DNA from: Pengzhenrongella sicca | GTDB taxonomy: Bacteria > Actinomycetota > Actinomycetes > Actinomycetales > Cellulomonadaceae | Direction: 5' to 3' | NCBI RefSeq assembly: GCF_017569225.1 | Contig: NZ_CP071868.1 | Location: forward strand, 1,798,001-1,862,000 | Length of the DNA: 64,000 bases | In this document: one piece after another, positions 1 to 7,902 of the stretch | How positions within the stretch are numbered: position 1 is the first letter of the stretch | How the letters are laid out: each line of letters begins with the position of its first letter | Notes under the pieces: model-generated | The model's input: the letters and a program-made list of their open reading frames with translations, nothing else | Told to the model about the DNA's origin: nothing | Database searches by the model: none | Program-made: the position numbers and the translations under genes

Positions 1-2
1 CG

Positions 3-329
3 GTCTGGTCCCACCCCGGCCGGGTCCGGACCGAGGCCGCATTCGCTCAGATCGCGGGCACCTGCCCGATCCCGGCATCCTCCGGCAACACGGTCCGCCA
101 TCGACTCAACCGCGGCGGCGACCGTCGACTCAACCGGGCGTTCAACACCATCGTGCTCACCCGCATGCGCATCGACCCTGACACCCGCGCCTACATCGAC
201 CGGCGCCGGGCCGAGGGCAAGACGACCAAGGAGATCCGCCGATGCCTCAAGCGCTACACCACCCGGCAGATCTACCGCACCCTGGCCGTCGCGCACCCAA
301 CTCCCGAGATGATCACCTCAGCGGCTTGA
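3..329 (+). CDS. IS110-family transposase, C-terminal part (runs off the left edge)
   Basis: The reading frame is open from the left edge and ends at a TGA at 327-329, giving the last 108 residues. It contains the C-terminal Transposase_20 region typical of IS110/IS1111 transposases, recognisable by the run SGNTVRHRLNRGGDRRLNRA followed by a basic tail with RMRIDPDTRAYI and KTTKEIRRCLKRY. In the family this domain follows an N-terminal DEDD (RuvC-like) domain, which would lie to the left of the window. The neighbouring IS3 element begins only about 18 bp after the stop codon, so that element probably sits in or right beside the IS110 end. Whether the gene is complete cannot be seen here. Confidence 0.85.
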   Translation, partial: VWSHPGRVRTEAAFAQIAGTCPIPASSGNTVRHRLNRGGDRRLNRAFNTIVLTRMRIDPDTRAYIDRRRAEGKTTKEIRRCLKRYTTRQIYRTLAVAHPTPEMITSAA

Positions 330-347
330 CGCGACATAGAAGCATCC

Positions 348-365
348 TGGGTCTGATGGAGGCTC
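348..365. repeat. left terminal inverted repeat of the IS3 element
   Basis: TGGGTCTGATGGAGGCTC; its reverse complement matches 1639-1656 except for a few central bases. It is the end downstream of orfB. Confidence 0.8.
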
Positions 366-368
366 GGG

Positions 369-1268
369 CTATGGGATTTCGACCAGGATCTGGTCGCTCC
401 CGTGGGTAGCGTAGAACGCGGTCTCGAACTCCGTCGGCGGGATGTCGCCGAGGTAGCCGTGTAGGCGTTGGGTGTTGTGCCAGTGGACCCAGCCCAGGGT
501 GGCCAGCTCGACGTCCTCGACGCTCTTCCAAGGTCCGGTGCGGGCCGGCCCGCGGATCAGCTCGGCCTTGTAGTAGCCGTTGACGGTCTCTGCCAGGGCG
601 TTGTCATACGAATCGGCGACGGTCCCGATCGAGGGGACCGCGCCGATCTCGGCGAGGCGCTCGCCGTACCGGATGGACGTGAATTGAGCTCCGGCATCGG
701 AGTGACAGGTCAGCCCCTCCAGGCGCGTCCCGCGGGACCAGCGGGCCATCTCGATCGCGTCCAGCACCATCTCGGTGCGCATGTGGGATGCGGCCCGCCA
801 GCCCACGATCATCCGGGAGTAGACGTCGACGATGAAGCACACGTAGGCGACCCCGGCCCAGGTCGGCACGTAGGTCAGGTCTGTGACCCACAACCGGTTC
901 GGCGCGAGCGCGGTGAAGTCCCGGCGGACCAGGTCCGGGTGACGCGCCGCGACCGGGTCCGCCCGCGTGGTGCGGACCCGCTTGGAGCGCCGGACGCCTT
1001 CGATGCCCTCGCCGCGCATCAGCCGGGTGACCTGGTCACGGCCCACGTCCCAGCCGGCCCGACGTGCGGCCTTCCACAGCTTGCGGGCCCCGTAGACGCA
1101 GTAGTTGTCCTCCCACAGCTGGCGCACCACCGGGCGCAGGACCGTGTCGCGGGCGGCACGGGCCGACGGCGGGCGGGTCTTGGCCGCGTAGTACGTGCTC
1201 GGGGCCACCTGCAGCGCGGTGCAAATGGGCTCGACCCCGAGCTCTCGGTTGGCGTCGATGAACGCCAC
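369..1268 (-). CDS. IS3-family transposase OrfB (DDE integrase)
   Basis: Catalytic subunit of the IS3 transposase, normally made as an OrfAB fusion by -1 frameshifting. The 299-residue product has the HTH_21 region (near YGARKLWKAARR, residues 59-70) followed by the rve integrase core. The catalytic triad is D130 (WVTDLTYV), D191 (CHSDAGAQFTS) and E227 (NALAETVNGYYKAELI), all intact. The GTG at 1268 shares a base with the TAG stop of orfA, the usual arrangement for this family. A slippery run, if used, would lie near the end of orfA around its Phe-Phe codons. Nothing suggests inactivation. Confidence 0.93.
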   Translation of the reverse strand: MAFIDANRELGVEPICTALQVAPSTYYAAKTRPPSARAARDTVLRPVVRQLWEDNYCVYGARKLWKAARRAGWDVGRDQVTRLMRGEGIEGVRRSKRVRTTRADPVAARHPDLVRRDFTALAPNRLWVTDLTYVPTWAGVAYVCFIVDVYSRMIVGWRAASHMRTEMVLDAIEMARWSRGTRLEGLTCHSDAGAQFTSIRYGERLAEIGAVPSIGTVADSYDNALAETVNGYYKAELIRGPARTGPWKSVEDVELATLGWVHWHNTQRLHGYLGDIPPTEFETAFYATHGSDQILVEIP

Positions 1269-1612
1269 TACTTCCTGTGTTGGCGGTCGAGCTCCGCCCC
1301 GAAGAAACTCGCAGCCATCTTCAGGATCTCGTTGGCCCGGCGCAGCTCACGGTTCTCCTGCTCGAGCTCACGCATCCGAGCTGACTCGCTCGTGCTCACC
1401 CCCGGCGCATGGCCGTCGTCGATCTCGGCCTGACGCACCCACAGGCGCACCGACTCGGTCCCATACCCCAGCTGGGTCGCGACCCGCTGAACGGTGCCGT
1501 GCTCGGTACCCAGCTCGACCCGTAGGGCACGAACCATCCTGACCGCTGCGGCCTTCTCCTGATCGGAGTACCGACGCGTCGTCGGCCTCCCCTTCGATAG
1601 ATCTCTCGGCAT
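1268..1612 (-). CDS. IS3-family transposase OrfA (HTH protein)
   Basis: DNA-binding subunit of the IS3 element, 114 residues from the ATG at 1612. An upstream in-frame ATG at 1648 is possible but would place the start inside the right terminal repeat. The N-terminal half is an HTH_Tnp_1 domain (RRYSDQEKAAAVRMVRAL to GTESVRLWVRQAEID). The second half is a leucine-zipper-like helix (RMRELEQENRELRRANEILK) that mediates OrfA oligomerisation in the family. It ends FFGAELDRQHRK at a TAG that overlaps the orfB start. Confidence 0.9.
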   Translation of the reverse strand: MPRDLSKGRPTTRRYSDQEKAAAVRMVRALRVELGTEHGTVQRVATQLGYGTESVRLWVRQAEIDDGHAPGVSTSESARMRELEQENRELRRANEILKMAASFFGAELDRQHRK

Positions 1613-1638
1613 GGCCCCATCCTCGTTTCCAAGGTCAA

Positions 1639-1656
1639 GAGCCTCCAAGCAACCCA
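1639..1656. repeat. right terminal inverted repeat of the IS3 element
   Basis: GAGCCTCCAAGCAACCCA, complement of the left terminus; it lies upstream of orfA and ends in CA. Confidence 0.8.
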
Positions 1657-1883
1657 GGGCGATTCACTGTGAGCCGGCCCGGCCATCTTGGCCCGCCGCA
1701 GAGCGCCGAAGTAGGAGCCGTTTGAAGGGGCGTCTTGCCCCGCTCCTTCGAACTTCGTGCTTACCTGACATTTGCGTTGACGCGACGATGCTGAGCGATA
1801 GTTTTGTGTCGCTGGATCGGGGCTCTTCACGATGGTGGCCGCATGTTCGGCGTCTGCATGGTGCGAATGCGGTTGGATGTTAG

Positions 1884-1900
1884 ATAGGGTGTTGCCCTAT
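1884..1900. promoter_or_regulatory. inverted repeat upstream of the ImmA-like/PIN cassette
   Basis: Perfect 6-bp arms ATAGGG and CCCTAT separated by TGTTG, 48 bp before the ATG at 1948. This is the only clear dyad between the IS element and the cassette, so it is a candidate autoregulatory operator. It could also be a fortuitous hairpin. The rest of 1657-1947 shows nothing recognisable beyond a GGGGC/GCCCC hairpin near 1727-1741. Confidence 0.35.
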
Positions 1901-1947
1901 AGAAGCAGTCACGAGCAGATGACGCGATTCAAGGACGTGGTTATTCG

Positions 1948-3141
1948 ATGGCGAACTCAGCCGTGACCGTCACCGTCATACTGAATGGCACACCCGTGCC
2001 GATCGAGCGCGACGTGTTCAGAGCACTGTTCAAGAACTCGATCGTCTCCAGCTATGCCGGTGTGCGGAACACGCTCGACGGCAAGCCGCTTCTCTTCAAG
2101 GATTTTCTCAAACTCGCACGGCAAGCGGAGATCCCCTACCCGCTGTTCTTTGCGCCAAAAGAGGTCGTTGACGAGCAAGTCAAGCTCAAGACCGAGAAAC
2201 TCATGACTGGGTTCACGAAGGCGTCGTTCTCGATGCACTCGCGTCAGCGAGTGGACCTGTGCGACGTCGAACTCATCGTCAAGGACCTGCTGCGCAAGCA
2301 GGAAATGCTCCGGAAGTACGACTCCAGCCTGGTCAAGAACGAGCTCGTCGGACTCCTCAAAAAGTCCCGTCGGCCTGTAGTCGAAGACGCTGGCCGGCTC
2401 ATCGGCGCCGTCGGCTTCACGCGTGGCGAAATTCGTGGTGCGAAGACGAAAGCGGCCGCGCTCGAGATCCTCATCGGCCGTCTCGAATCCAGGCAGATTT
2501 TTGTGTCCCGGAGTGCGCAGCATCACATGCCCCAAGAAATGCCAGCGCATGCCAAGTTCAGCGGGATGACGATCAAAGACAAGAAAGTCCCTTTTATCTT
2601 TTTGGCTACTGGCGACGAGGGGAAGCACCTAGAGCCCGCCGGGCGGAAGCTCTTCACTCTCGTTCTGCTAACCGTCTTGATTGCCCGAGGGACGTTCGCC
2701 CCGGTGAATTACGACGGCCACACCAAGGACGAAACCTCGCCAGTCGAATACGAACTCACAGCTGAGATCCTGATGCCTGCTTCAGAAGTGCGGACGATGA
2801 GTTTCCCCGACCTGGGCGCGATAAGAGACGCCGCTGACTTGTTCAAGGTCACGCCGAGCGCGGTTGCGATGCGTGCGCGGCGGCTCGCATGCATCGACAG
2901 GGACAGGTTCTCGGAATACATGGACGTCCTCCAGGCGGAGTACTCGAACCGGGCCAAGCAGCCCTTCTCCAGCCCGCGGCCGGTTAACGCGCTCAAGAAG
3001 TACAACGGCATCGAATGCTCGCGACGGATGCTTGGAGTGCTCGATTCCGGGCACCTGAACGCCAGTGAGTTCCGACGGATCATGTTCTATAACAAGATTC
3101 CCGCCGCCCAGATCAACGATTTTCGGGAGGCAGTCGGATGA
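1948..3141 (+). CDS. ImmA/IrrE-like (peptidase M78-type) protein with degenerate active site
   Basis: A 397-residue protein. The C-terminal half has the frame of an ImmA/IrrE (DUF955) domain: the strand KFSGMTIKDKKVPFIFLATG (203-222), a helix where the zinc-binding HExxH should be, AEILMP (272-277; family consensus A-x-x-LLMP), and the terminal module LFKVTPSAVAMRARRLACID (298-317). In place of HELxHxxL the helix reads LFTLVLLTVLIARG (235-248), so both zinc-binding His residues and the catalytic Glu are missing. A non-proteolytic, probably regulatory or antitoxin-like role is inferred. The N-terminal 200 residues are not recognised. Its stop overlaps the PIN gene start (ATGA). Codon usage is less GC-biased than the flanks, suggesting transfer. 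Confidence 0.75.
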   Translation: MANSAVTVTVILNGTPVPIERDVFRALFKNSIVSSYAGVRNTLDGKPLLFKDFLKLARQAEIPYPLFFAPKEVVDEQVKLKTEKLMTGFTKASFSMHSRQRVDLCDVELIVKDLLRKQEMLRKYDSSLVKNELVGLLKKSRRPVVEDAGRLIGAVGFTRGEIRGAKTKAAALEILIGRLESRQIFVSRSAQHHMPQEMPAHAKFSGMTIKDKKVPFIFLATGDEGKHLEPAGRKLFTLVLLTVLIARGTFAPVNYDGHTKDETSPVEYELTAEILMPASEVRTMSFPDLGAIRDAADLFKVTPSAVAMRARRLACIDRDRFSEYMDVLQAEYSNRAKQPFSSPRPVNALKKYNGIECSRRMLGVLDSGHLNASEFRRIMFYNKIPAAQINDFREAVG

Positions 3142-3599
3142 ACCAGACCATGTACCTCGTCGACAGCAATGCACTGGTCGCGCTCGCGCGACACCGCATC
3201 CTGTCGGCGTACTTCCGTGCGCACTGTCGCGTGACGGCAGACGTACTTTGGGAGGCACGCGAGCACCCGGAGCAGTCAGCGCTTGCGGAGGATGTCTGCG
3301 AGTTGACACCGGCGGTTCTCGAGCAAGTCCGAGCTGTCATGAAGACAGTTGATGTCGGCGACACCGGACTAGTCGACCTGTACAAGAACAAGGGCACCGC
3401 CGATCCCGGACTTATCGCGTCAGCGCTGGACGCGATCGCGGCCGACGAGGGAAAACTCCTTGGTGATACGTGGATCCTCGTCACCAACGACCGTGCCGTT
3501 GAGGCCAAAGCTGTCGAATTCGGGATAGCGGTGGTGCGGCCCGAGATCCTCATGGAGCACATCGACACAGCTGCGGCGCAGCACGGGGCCACGGGTTAG
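3138..3599 (+). CDS. PIN-like domain protein (DUF4411-type), putative toxin nuclease
   Basis: A 153-residue PIN-fold protein. The usual acidic positions are present: D9 (YLVDSNAL), E39 (DVLWEA), D89 (GTADPGLIASAL) and D118 (WILVTNDRAV), so a metal-dependent RNase site is plausible. It starts at the ATG overlapping the upstream stop by 4 bp, hence translational coupling to the ImmA/IrrE-like gene. Pairs of an ImmA/IrrE-type protein and a DUF4411/PIN protein recur in mobile regions of bacteria and are usually annotated as toxin-antitoxin-like. That this pair is a working toxin system is inference. Confidence 0.8.
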   Translation: MNQTMYLVDSNALVALARHRILSAYFRAHCRVTADVLWEAREHPEQSALAEDVCELTPAVLEQVRAVMKTVDVGDTGLVDLYKNKGTADPGLIASALDAIAADEGKLLGDTWILVTNDRAVEAKAVEFGIAVVRPEILMEHIDTAAAQHGATG

Positions 3600-4083
3600 T
3601 CCTGGGTTAGTCCGCCTGGCGTTGGGATCGCTGCGACGAGGACAGGCGGCCACGATGGATGGCCATGCGATTCGGGCGAGAGGTCGCCGAACCCGCTCAC
3701 CTCACTCTGAGACCTGGTGCAGAGTACTGAGCGACAGGTCTGGAGTCTCCGCCTCCGCTGTGATGTCGGGGCGTGGGGGCCGCTCCTTCCGGGTGCCTTG
3801 TTTCGGAGCACCCGCGGTTAGTGCCGGGCCCTGCGTGGGTAGGGCGTCGGAATCGTCCACTCCAAACTCACGATCAGCGATGGCAAGTGCTCGAGGTCGA
3901 ACTGATTTGCCGAGGCGCCCGGGGTTACCGCCTGCGAGGTCTGTCGTTACTCCTAGCTGGGCACGGATCCGGTTCCCCCGCGCGCGTCGACCGTGCGCTA
4001 GTTCGGCGACTGCTGTCAGAGGTTGCCGGGGGACGGGTGATCGTAACCAGGGTGAATCTCCGCCCCAGTGGGAGGATCGGACG
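3600..4083. other. 484-bp stretch without a recognisable gene
   Basis: Long open frames cross this stretch, but none has a start with a ribosome binding site or a recognisable protein. The plus-strand frame reading into the DUF4145 gene is open here by chance or as remnant sequence. Base composition is lower in G+C than the core regions. Confidence 0.5.
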
Positions 4084-4740
4084 GTGGCGACGACAACCTG
4101 CGGTTGGTGCAAGTTCCCTTCTCATATGACGGCCATCCTGCCGAGGCCTCGAGTTAGCCGAGGCGTGCCTGGCCTCGACGGCTACGTCTCGGATGCGGCT
4201 TACACCTGCGATAACTGCGGGCGCCTGAGCGTCGTGACGTGGTGGACTAGTTACGATCCGTCCGACAGTTACCGCGACGGGGAGCCGCAGACCTACGATC
4301 GTTCCCGCTGGTCACCGTTGCCCGCCGTTAGCGAGGACTTTCCCGATGTGCCCGAGGCGATTGGGGCGGCCGCGTCAGAAGTCTTCCTCTGTCAGAGCGT
4401 CGGGGCATTCCGAGCGGCGTGTGCGCTCGCCCGCGCAGTGGTCGAGGCCACAGCGAAGGACCAGGGCATCACGGGTTCGGGAATCCTGGCGAAGATCGAC
4501 GCTCTACATGCCAAGGGCATCATTCGCGCGGCGGTGCAGGAGTCAGCGCATGAGATCAGGCATCTCGGCAACGAGGTCGCACACGGCGACTTCGCGGATC
4601 CGATTACCGCCGAAGACGCCGCAGAGAACCTGGAACTCATGACCGAACTCCTGAACGAGGTTTACCAGGCACCCGCCCGCACCGCTCGTGTCAGAGAAGC
4701 ACGCATCGCTCGGAAGTCCTCATCCGGCGACAGGAGTTAG
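4084..4740 (+). CDS. DUF4145-domain protein with N-terminal zinc ribbon
   Basis: Start chosen at GTG 4084 because GGAGG lies 8 bp upstream (4071-4075); a longer open frame upstream lacks support. The 218-residue product opens with CGWC and continues to CDNC (near residue 44), a four-Cys zinc ribbon. It then has a DUF4145 region around residues 95-200, with the typical run EIRHLGNEVAHGD and a helix ending in LLNEVYQAPARTARVR. DUF4145 proteins are helical, often sit in mobile or restriction/defence contexts, and have no agreed activity. It stands alone at the right side of the first accessory segment. Confidence 0.75.
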   Translation: MATTTCGWCKFPSHMTAILPRPRVSRGVPGLDGYVSDAAYTCDNCGRLSVVTWWTSYDPSDSYRDGEPQTYDRSRWSPLPAVSEDFPDVPEAIGAAASEVFLCQSVGAFRAACALARAVVEATAKDQGITGSGILAKIDALHAKGIIRAAVQESAHEIRHLGNEVAHGDFADPITAEDAAENLELMTELLNEVYQAPARTARVREARIARKSSSGDRS

Positions 4741-5094
4741 ACACTTTCAAAGGGGCTTCGCGTCAGATGTTCGTCGTGGCCGGTCCGCATCATCGGCCCG
4801 AGACCTCGTCGGAACGCTGCATAGTGCCACTTAGGTGACGGTCTGGTCCGGCGGTTTCCGCGTCGGGGCCCAGCCGTGGGTTGGTTGGCAATCGTGACCT
4901 GGTCCGCTGAGCATCAGAGATGCGGCACGCTCTCGCGAGGTGACCACGATGATGAGCAGCTCGCGAAGGACTAGTTGGGCGGTTGATCCAGCTGATGGCG
5001 CACCGCATGCGTGTGTCCAAGCAGCTCGACGCGGCGGGCTGCACGTCGCATGTGTTTGCGCGCTGGCGGGGGGGCTCTGGCTTACCTCTCCCTT
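4741..5094. other. 354-bp junction region without a recognisable gene
   Basis: Lies between the accessory genes and the decayed transporter gene. No tRNA, integrase or clear attachment repeat is visible. It probably contains the boundary between transferred DNA and the chromosome, since the transporter remnant at 5095 starts in mid-protein. Confidence 0.4.
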
Positions 5095-5516
5095 TCGTAC
5101 CTCGGCGGCCGCACGGCGCCGGCCACGGCGCGACCCGCGGGCCCCGCCCGGGCCGCCGGCCGAGCAGCGCCTCGCGACCGGCGCGTACGGCGTGCTGGCG
5201 GGCTTCACCACTGTGATCGCCAACGCGGGTTGGCCCGTGATGAGCCGTACTTCATTGATGCGCGCTTCTCCGTCCCCCAGTTCCTCGGGGCCGCGGCCTG
5301 GTTCTTCCTCGCCGTCAACCTCGCGAAGGTCCCGTTCTCGATCTCGCTCGGGCTGATCAGCGCGGACTCGCTCCGGCTCGACCTGCTGCTGGCGTCGGCC
5401 GTGGTCGCCGCCGCGTTCGGCGGCCGCACGCTGACCCGCACCTGCCGCAGCGCCTGTTCGACGCGCTCGACCCGACCCCGACGATGGTCTCGGCGACCTA
5501 CCTCGTCGTGGCCTGA
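5095..5516 (+). pseudogene. TSUP-family (TauE/SafE) transporter, 5'-truncated and frameshifted
   Basis: Three frames in succession give the C-terminal part of a TSUP sulfite-exporter-type membrane protein. The first piece is LATGAYGVLAGFTTVIANAG (5' part). After a frameshift near 5235 comes YFIDARFSVPQFLGAAAWFF and the helix NLAKVPFSISLGLISADSLR. After a second shift near 5440 comes QRLFDALDPTPTMVSATYLVVA and a stop at 5514-5516. Functional members have an N-terminal half as well, which is missing. The 3' end overlaps the convergent methyltransferase gene by 19 bp. The truncation coincides with the edge of the accessory segment. Confidence 0.75.
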
Positions 5517-6523
5517 CCCGAGCCCCGACTATTGGGGGGCGGCGGCGGGTCGGCGAGGCCGGCGACCAGCTGCGCGATCTCGGCCGCCCCGACCCGGCAG
5601 CACCCGCCGACGAGACGGGCGCCGGCCTCGACCCACGCCGCGACGTCGGCGGCGACCAGCCCGGGCGACCCGCCCCAGCGGCGCTGCGCCGCGTCCCAGG
5701 CCTCCCCGGAGTTCGGGTATACGACGACGGGCTTGCCCGCGGCTGCGGCGACGCGCACGGCCGCCGTCGCGCCGGCGGGGTCGACGCAGTTCACGCCGAC
5801 CGCGACGATCTCCTCGACCTCGGCCGCCATCGCGAACACCTCCGCCGCGTCCTCGCCGAGGCGGGTGCGCACGCGGCCGTCGGGCCCGGTGACCGTGGTC
5901 AGGGCGAGCCAGGCGGGCACGCCGGACCCGGCTACCTCGAGCAGGAGCGCCTCCGCCTCCGCGGCCGCAGGGATCGTCTCGAGGGCGAGCAGGTCGGGCG
6001 CCGCAGCCAGCAGCGGGTCGAGCCGGCGGCGATGGAACTCGCGCAGCTCGGCGACGGTCAGCCCGCCGCCGGCACGCCCGGCCCACCCGGGCGCCGCGTA
6101 CTCACCGGTGTACTCCTGCCCGCCCGCGAGCATCGCGCCGTAGGGACCGACGGACGCCGCCACCCAGGCGCGGCCCGTCAGGTCGCTGAGCTCGACCGCC
6201 TCGCGCGCGAGCGTGACGGAGCGGCGCAGCAGGCTGGCGGTCTCCGACGCGTCGATGCCGTGCCGGGCGAAGCCCTCGAACGACGCCTGGTAGCTCGCCG
6301 TGATGGCGACGCGCGCCCCCGCGCGGAAGAACCGGGCGTGCACCGCGCGGATCGCGCCCGGATCGGCCTGCAGCAGCCGCGCCGACCAGAGGTCGCCCGA
6401 CAGGTCGAGGCCCGCCGCCTCGAGCTCGGCGGACAGCCCGCCGTCGATCGGCATGACGCCGCGCGCGAGCGCCGCGGACAGCTCACCCGCAGGTGTGGGC
6501 GTGGCGGTGGAGCGGGCGGGCAT
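5498..6523 (-). CDS. mmuM: homocysteine S-methyltransferase
   Basis: Transfers a methyl group from S-methylmethionine (or S-adenosylmethionine) to homocysteine, giving methionine; cytosolic and zinc-dependent. The 341-residue product is a single betaine-homocysteine methyltransferase barrel. The zinc ligands are visible: C246 in GVNCVDP and the pair C308-C309 in LVGGCCRVG. Other family runs are DGGLSAELE near the start and TASYQASFEGF. The length is normal. It is the last gene of a minus-strand set after a thioredoxin-like gene and a DUF4395 gene; its start directly abuts the stop of the latter. The context points to sulfur and thiol metabolism. Confidence 0.92.
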   Translation of the reverse strand: MPARSTATPTPAGELSAALARGVMPIDGGLSAELEAAGLDLSGDLWSARLLQADPGAIRAVHARFFRAGARVAITASYQASFEGFARHGIDASETASLLRRSVTLAREAVELSDLTGRAWVAASVGPYGAMLAGGQEYTGEYAAPGWAGRAGGGLTVAELREFHRRRLDPLLAAAPDLLALETIPAAAEAEALLLEVAGSGVPAWLALTTVTGPDGRVRTRLGEDAAEVFAMAAEVEEIVAVGVNCVDPAGATAAVRVAAAAGKPVVVYPNSGEAWDAAQRRWGGSPGLVAADVAAWVEAGARLVGGCCRVGAAEIAQLVAGLADPPPPPNSRGSGQATTR

Positions 6524-7030
6524 CTACGCGCGCGACCCGCCCGCCGCGGGCGCCCACCGGCGCAGGAGCAGATACAGCTCGCAGCCTAGGCACAGCCCGA
6601 ACACGGCGTTGAGGAAGGCCGCGACCAGGGCGAGGGCGGCGGCGATCGGGACGGCGTTCGGGACGCCGAGCGCCGCGAGCAGCAGCCCGACGCCCACGAC
6701 GACGAGGCCGACGAGCTGCGCGAACCGGGGCGGACGCGGGTCCTCGAGCTCGGCCGGCGGCGACAGCCGGGGGCGCACCCAGCGCCGGTACGCGACGCCC
6801 TGGACCGTGCCCTGGACGCCCCGGGCCGCCCCGAGGAGGAACAGCAGTGCGATCGCGGCGAGCAGGACCGTCGCCGCGGCGCCGCTGCCGAGCAGCAGGG
6901 TGACCACGAGCAGCGCGGCGGTCACCCCCGCGCCGAACCGCGGGCCGCGCGGGTCGATCCCGGCGGGCTTCGCCGGGGCCGGGGCCGGGGCCGGGTCGGT
7001 CGTGCTCGGGGTCGCGGCGGTCTCAGACAT
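6524..7030 (-). CDS. DUF4395 family membrane protein
   Basis: A 168-residue integral membrane protein: a Pro/Ala-rich N-terminus, then IDPRGPRFGAGVTAALL and about four membrane segments, ending with FGLCLGCELYLLLRRW, whose paired cysteines (C-x-x-C) are characteristic of DUF4395. In actinobacteria DUF4395 genes are regularly next to thioredoxin-like genes, as here, where the start overlaps the upstream gene by 8 bp. A role in moving reducing equivalents or sulfur across the membrane is plausible but unproven. Confidence 0.85.
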   Translation of the reverse strand: MSETAATPSTTDPAPAPAPAKPAGIDPRGPRFGAGVTAALLVVTLLLGSGAAATVLLAAIALLFLLGAARGVQGTVQGVAYRRWVRPRLSPPAELEDPRPPRFAQLVGLVVVGVGLLLAALGVPNAVPIAAALALVAAFLNAVFGLCLGCELYLLLRRWAPAAGGSRA

Positions 7031-7580
7031 CGATGCTCCTCAACGAGGCGGGTGTGGCGGTTGCGGCCGCGGCCGCGGTGGTGGCGGTGATGGTCGCGTG
7101 ACCGGGACCCTGCGGGGCGAGGTCACGCAGGGCGGCGACGGCGTGGGCGCGGGTCAGCGCGCCGGACATCCTCGCCCGGACGACTCCGCGCCCGTCGAGC
7201 AGCAGCACGGTGGGGGTCCGGAACACCGCGAACCGGCGGACCAGGTCCATGCGCTCCTCGGCCGCGAGCTCCACGTGCGCGACGCCCGGCTCGGTCGCCG
7301 CGATCGAGGTGAGCAGCCGGTGGACCTGCGGGCACGTCGCGCAGGTCTGCGCCGAGAACTGCACGAAGGTCCCGGCGCGGCCGAGGTCGGCGCCGAGCTC
7401 GGCGGCGGTCAGGGCAGGCTCGGCACCGCCTCCCGCCGGCGCCGGCGTCGTCGGCGTGAAGCGCTCGGCCCGGCGCCGAACGAGCCACCAGACGGCGCTC
7501 GCCGCGCCGAGCAGGAGCGCGACCCAGAGCGCGCGGCCCGCGAGCGTGTCGGTGGTGAACAGGGAAGACAGCGAGTGCAC
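7023..7580 (-). CDS. membrane-anchored thioredoxin-like protein
   Basis: A 185-residue protein with an N-terminal membrane segment (LAGRALWVALLLGAASAVWW, about 13-32) and a thioredoxin fold outside the membrane. The redox motif CATC appears in SAQTCATCPQVHRLL, and the cis-proline loop in FRTPTVLLLDGRG. The C-terminal tail is Ala/Thr-rich. First gene of the thioredoxin-DUF4395-mmuM operon; a 15-codon leader frame with adjacent Cys codons lies about 100 bp upstream, suggesting control by cysteine supply. Confidence 0.88.
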   Translation of the reverse strand: MHSLSSLFTTDTLAGRALWVALLLGAASAVWWLVRRRAERFTPTTPAPAGGGAEPALTAAELGADLGRAGTFVQFSAQTCATCPQVHRLLTSIAATEPGVAHVELAAEERMDLVRRFAVFRTPTVLLLDGRGVVRARMSGALTRAHAVAALRDLAPQGPGHATITATTAAAAATATPASLRSIDV

Positions 7581-7683
7581 GGGGTGCCTTTCGGGTGCCG
7601 CTGGGTGGCGACCGCGGCGGCGATCCGCGCCCGGACCAAGGTCGGGAGCGGGCGGCGCGGGCGGTGGGCCTGGCTGGGTGCGG

Positions 7684-7731
7684 TCAGCCGCGACAACAGG
7701 GGGCGGGCACGAGGAGCGCGGTAGGGGTCAT
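7684..7731 (-). CDS. candidate cysteine-responsive leader peptide MTPTALLVPAPCCRG
   Basis: ATG at 7731 to TGA at 7684: fifteen residues ending in CCRG. It lies 103 bp upstream of the thioredoxin/DUF4395/homocysteine methyltransferase operon on the same strand. Short frames with consecutive Cys codons ahead of sulfur genes act as ribosome-mediated attenuators in mycobacteria, and this frame has that form and context. No ribosome binding site is obvious, so it may be translated from a leaderless transcript. The rest of 7581-7902 shows no other gene. Confidence 0.5.
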   Translation of the reverse strand: MTPTALLVPAPCCRG

Positions 7732-7902
7732 CACGCGCTCCGTCCCTCGATCGTGGGCGTCGACGCAGGTGCGCAGGCCCACCGCAAGCATCCGGCACCC
7801 GGGTCGAACGGTCAACAGGCGGGACGCGCCGTCTCGCCGGTCGGTCGAGTGATCGTCGGTCGAGTGGTCGCCAGGCGAGCCGAGGCGCGGTCGGTCGACC
7901 GG

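Larger units (their letters stand above)
348..1656 (-). mobile_element. IS3-family insertion sequence
   Basis: A complete two-gene IS3-family element of about 1.31 kb. The termini form an imperfect inverted repeat with the expected TG...CA ends: TGGGTCTGATGGAGGCTC at 348-365 and GAGCCTCCAAGCAACCCA at 1639-1656. The match could extend by two bases on each side (346 and 1658). orfA and orfB lie on the minus strand and overlap by one base. No 3-4 bp direct repeat is visible directly outside the ends, so the copy may have been rearranged after insertion. Confidence 0.9.

Noticed and set aside
1396-1830. 144-residue minus-strand frame upstream of and overlapping IS3 orfA
   Set aside because: Out of frame with orfA, crosses the terminal repeat, and has no family match; a shadow of orfA.
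3622-4083. Long open frame in front of the DUF4145 gene that would extend it by 154 residues
   Set aside because: The added part is Arg/Ser-rich with no family match, and the GTG at 4084 has a strong ribosome binding site and begins exactly at the zinc-ribbon Cys.
4741-5094. Search for a tRNA or attachment site at the edge of the left accessory segment
   Set aside because: No cloverleaf-forming stretch and no direct repeat pair could be found by eye; no integrase gene in the window.
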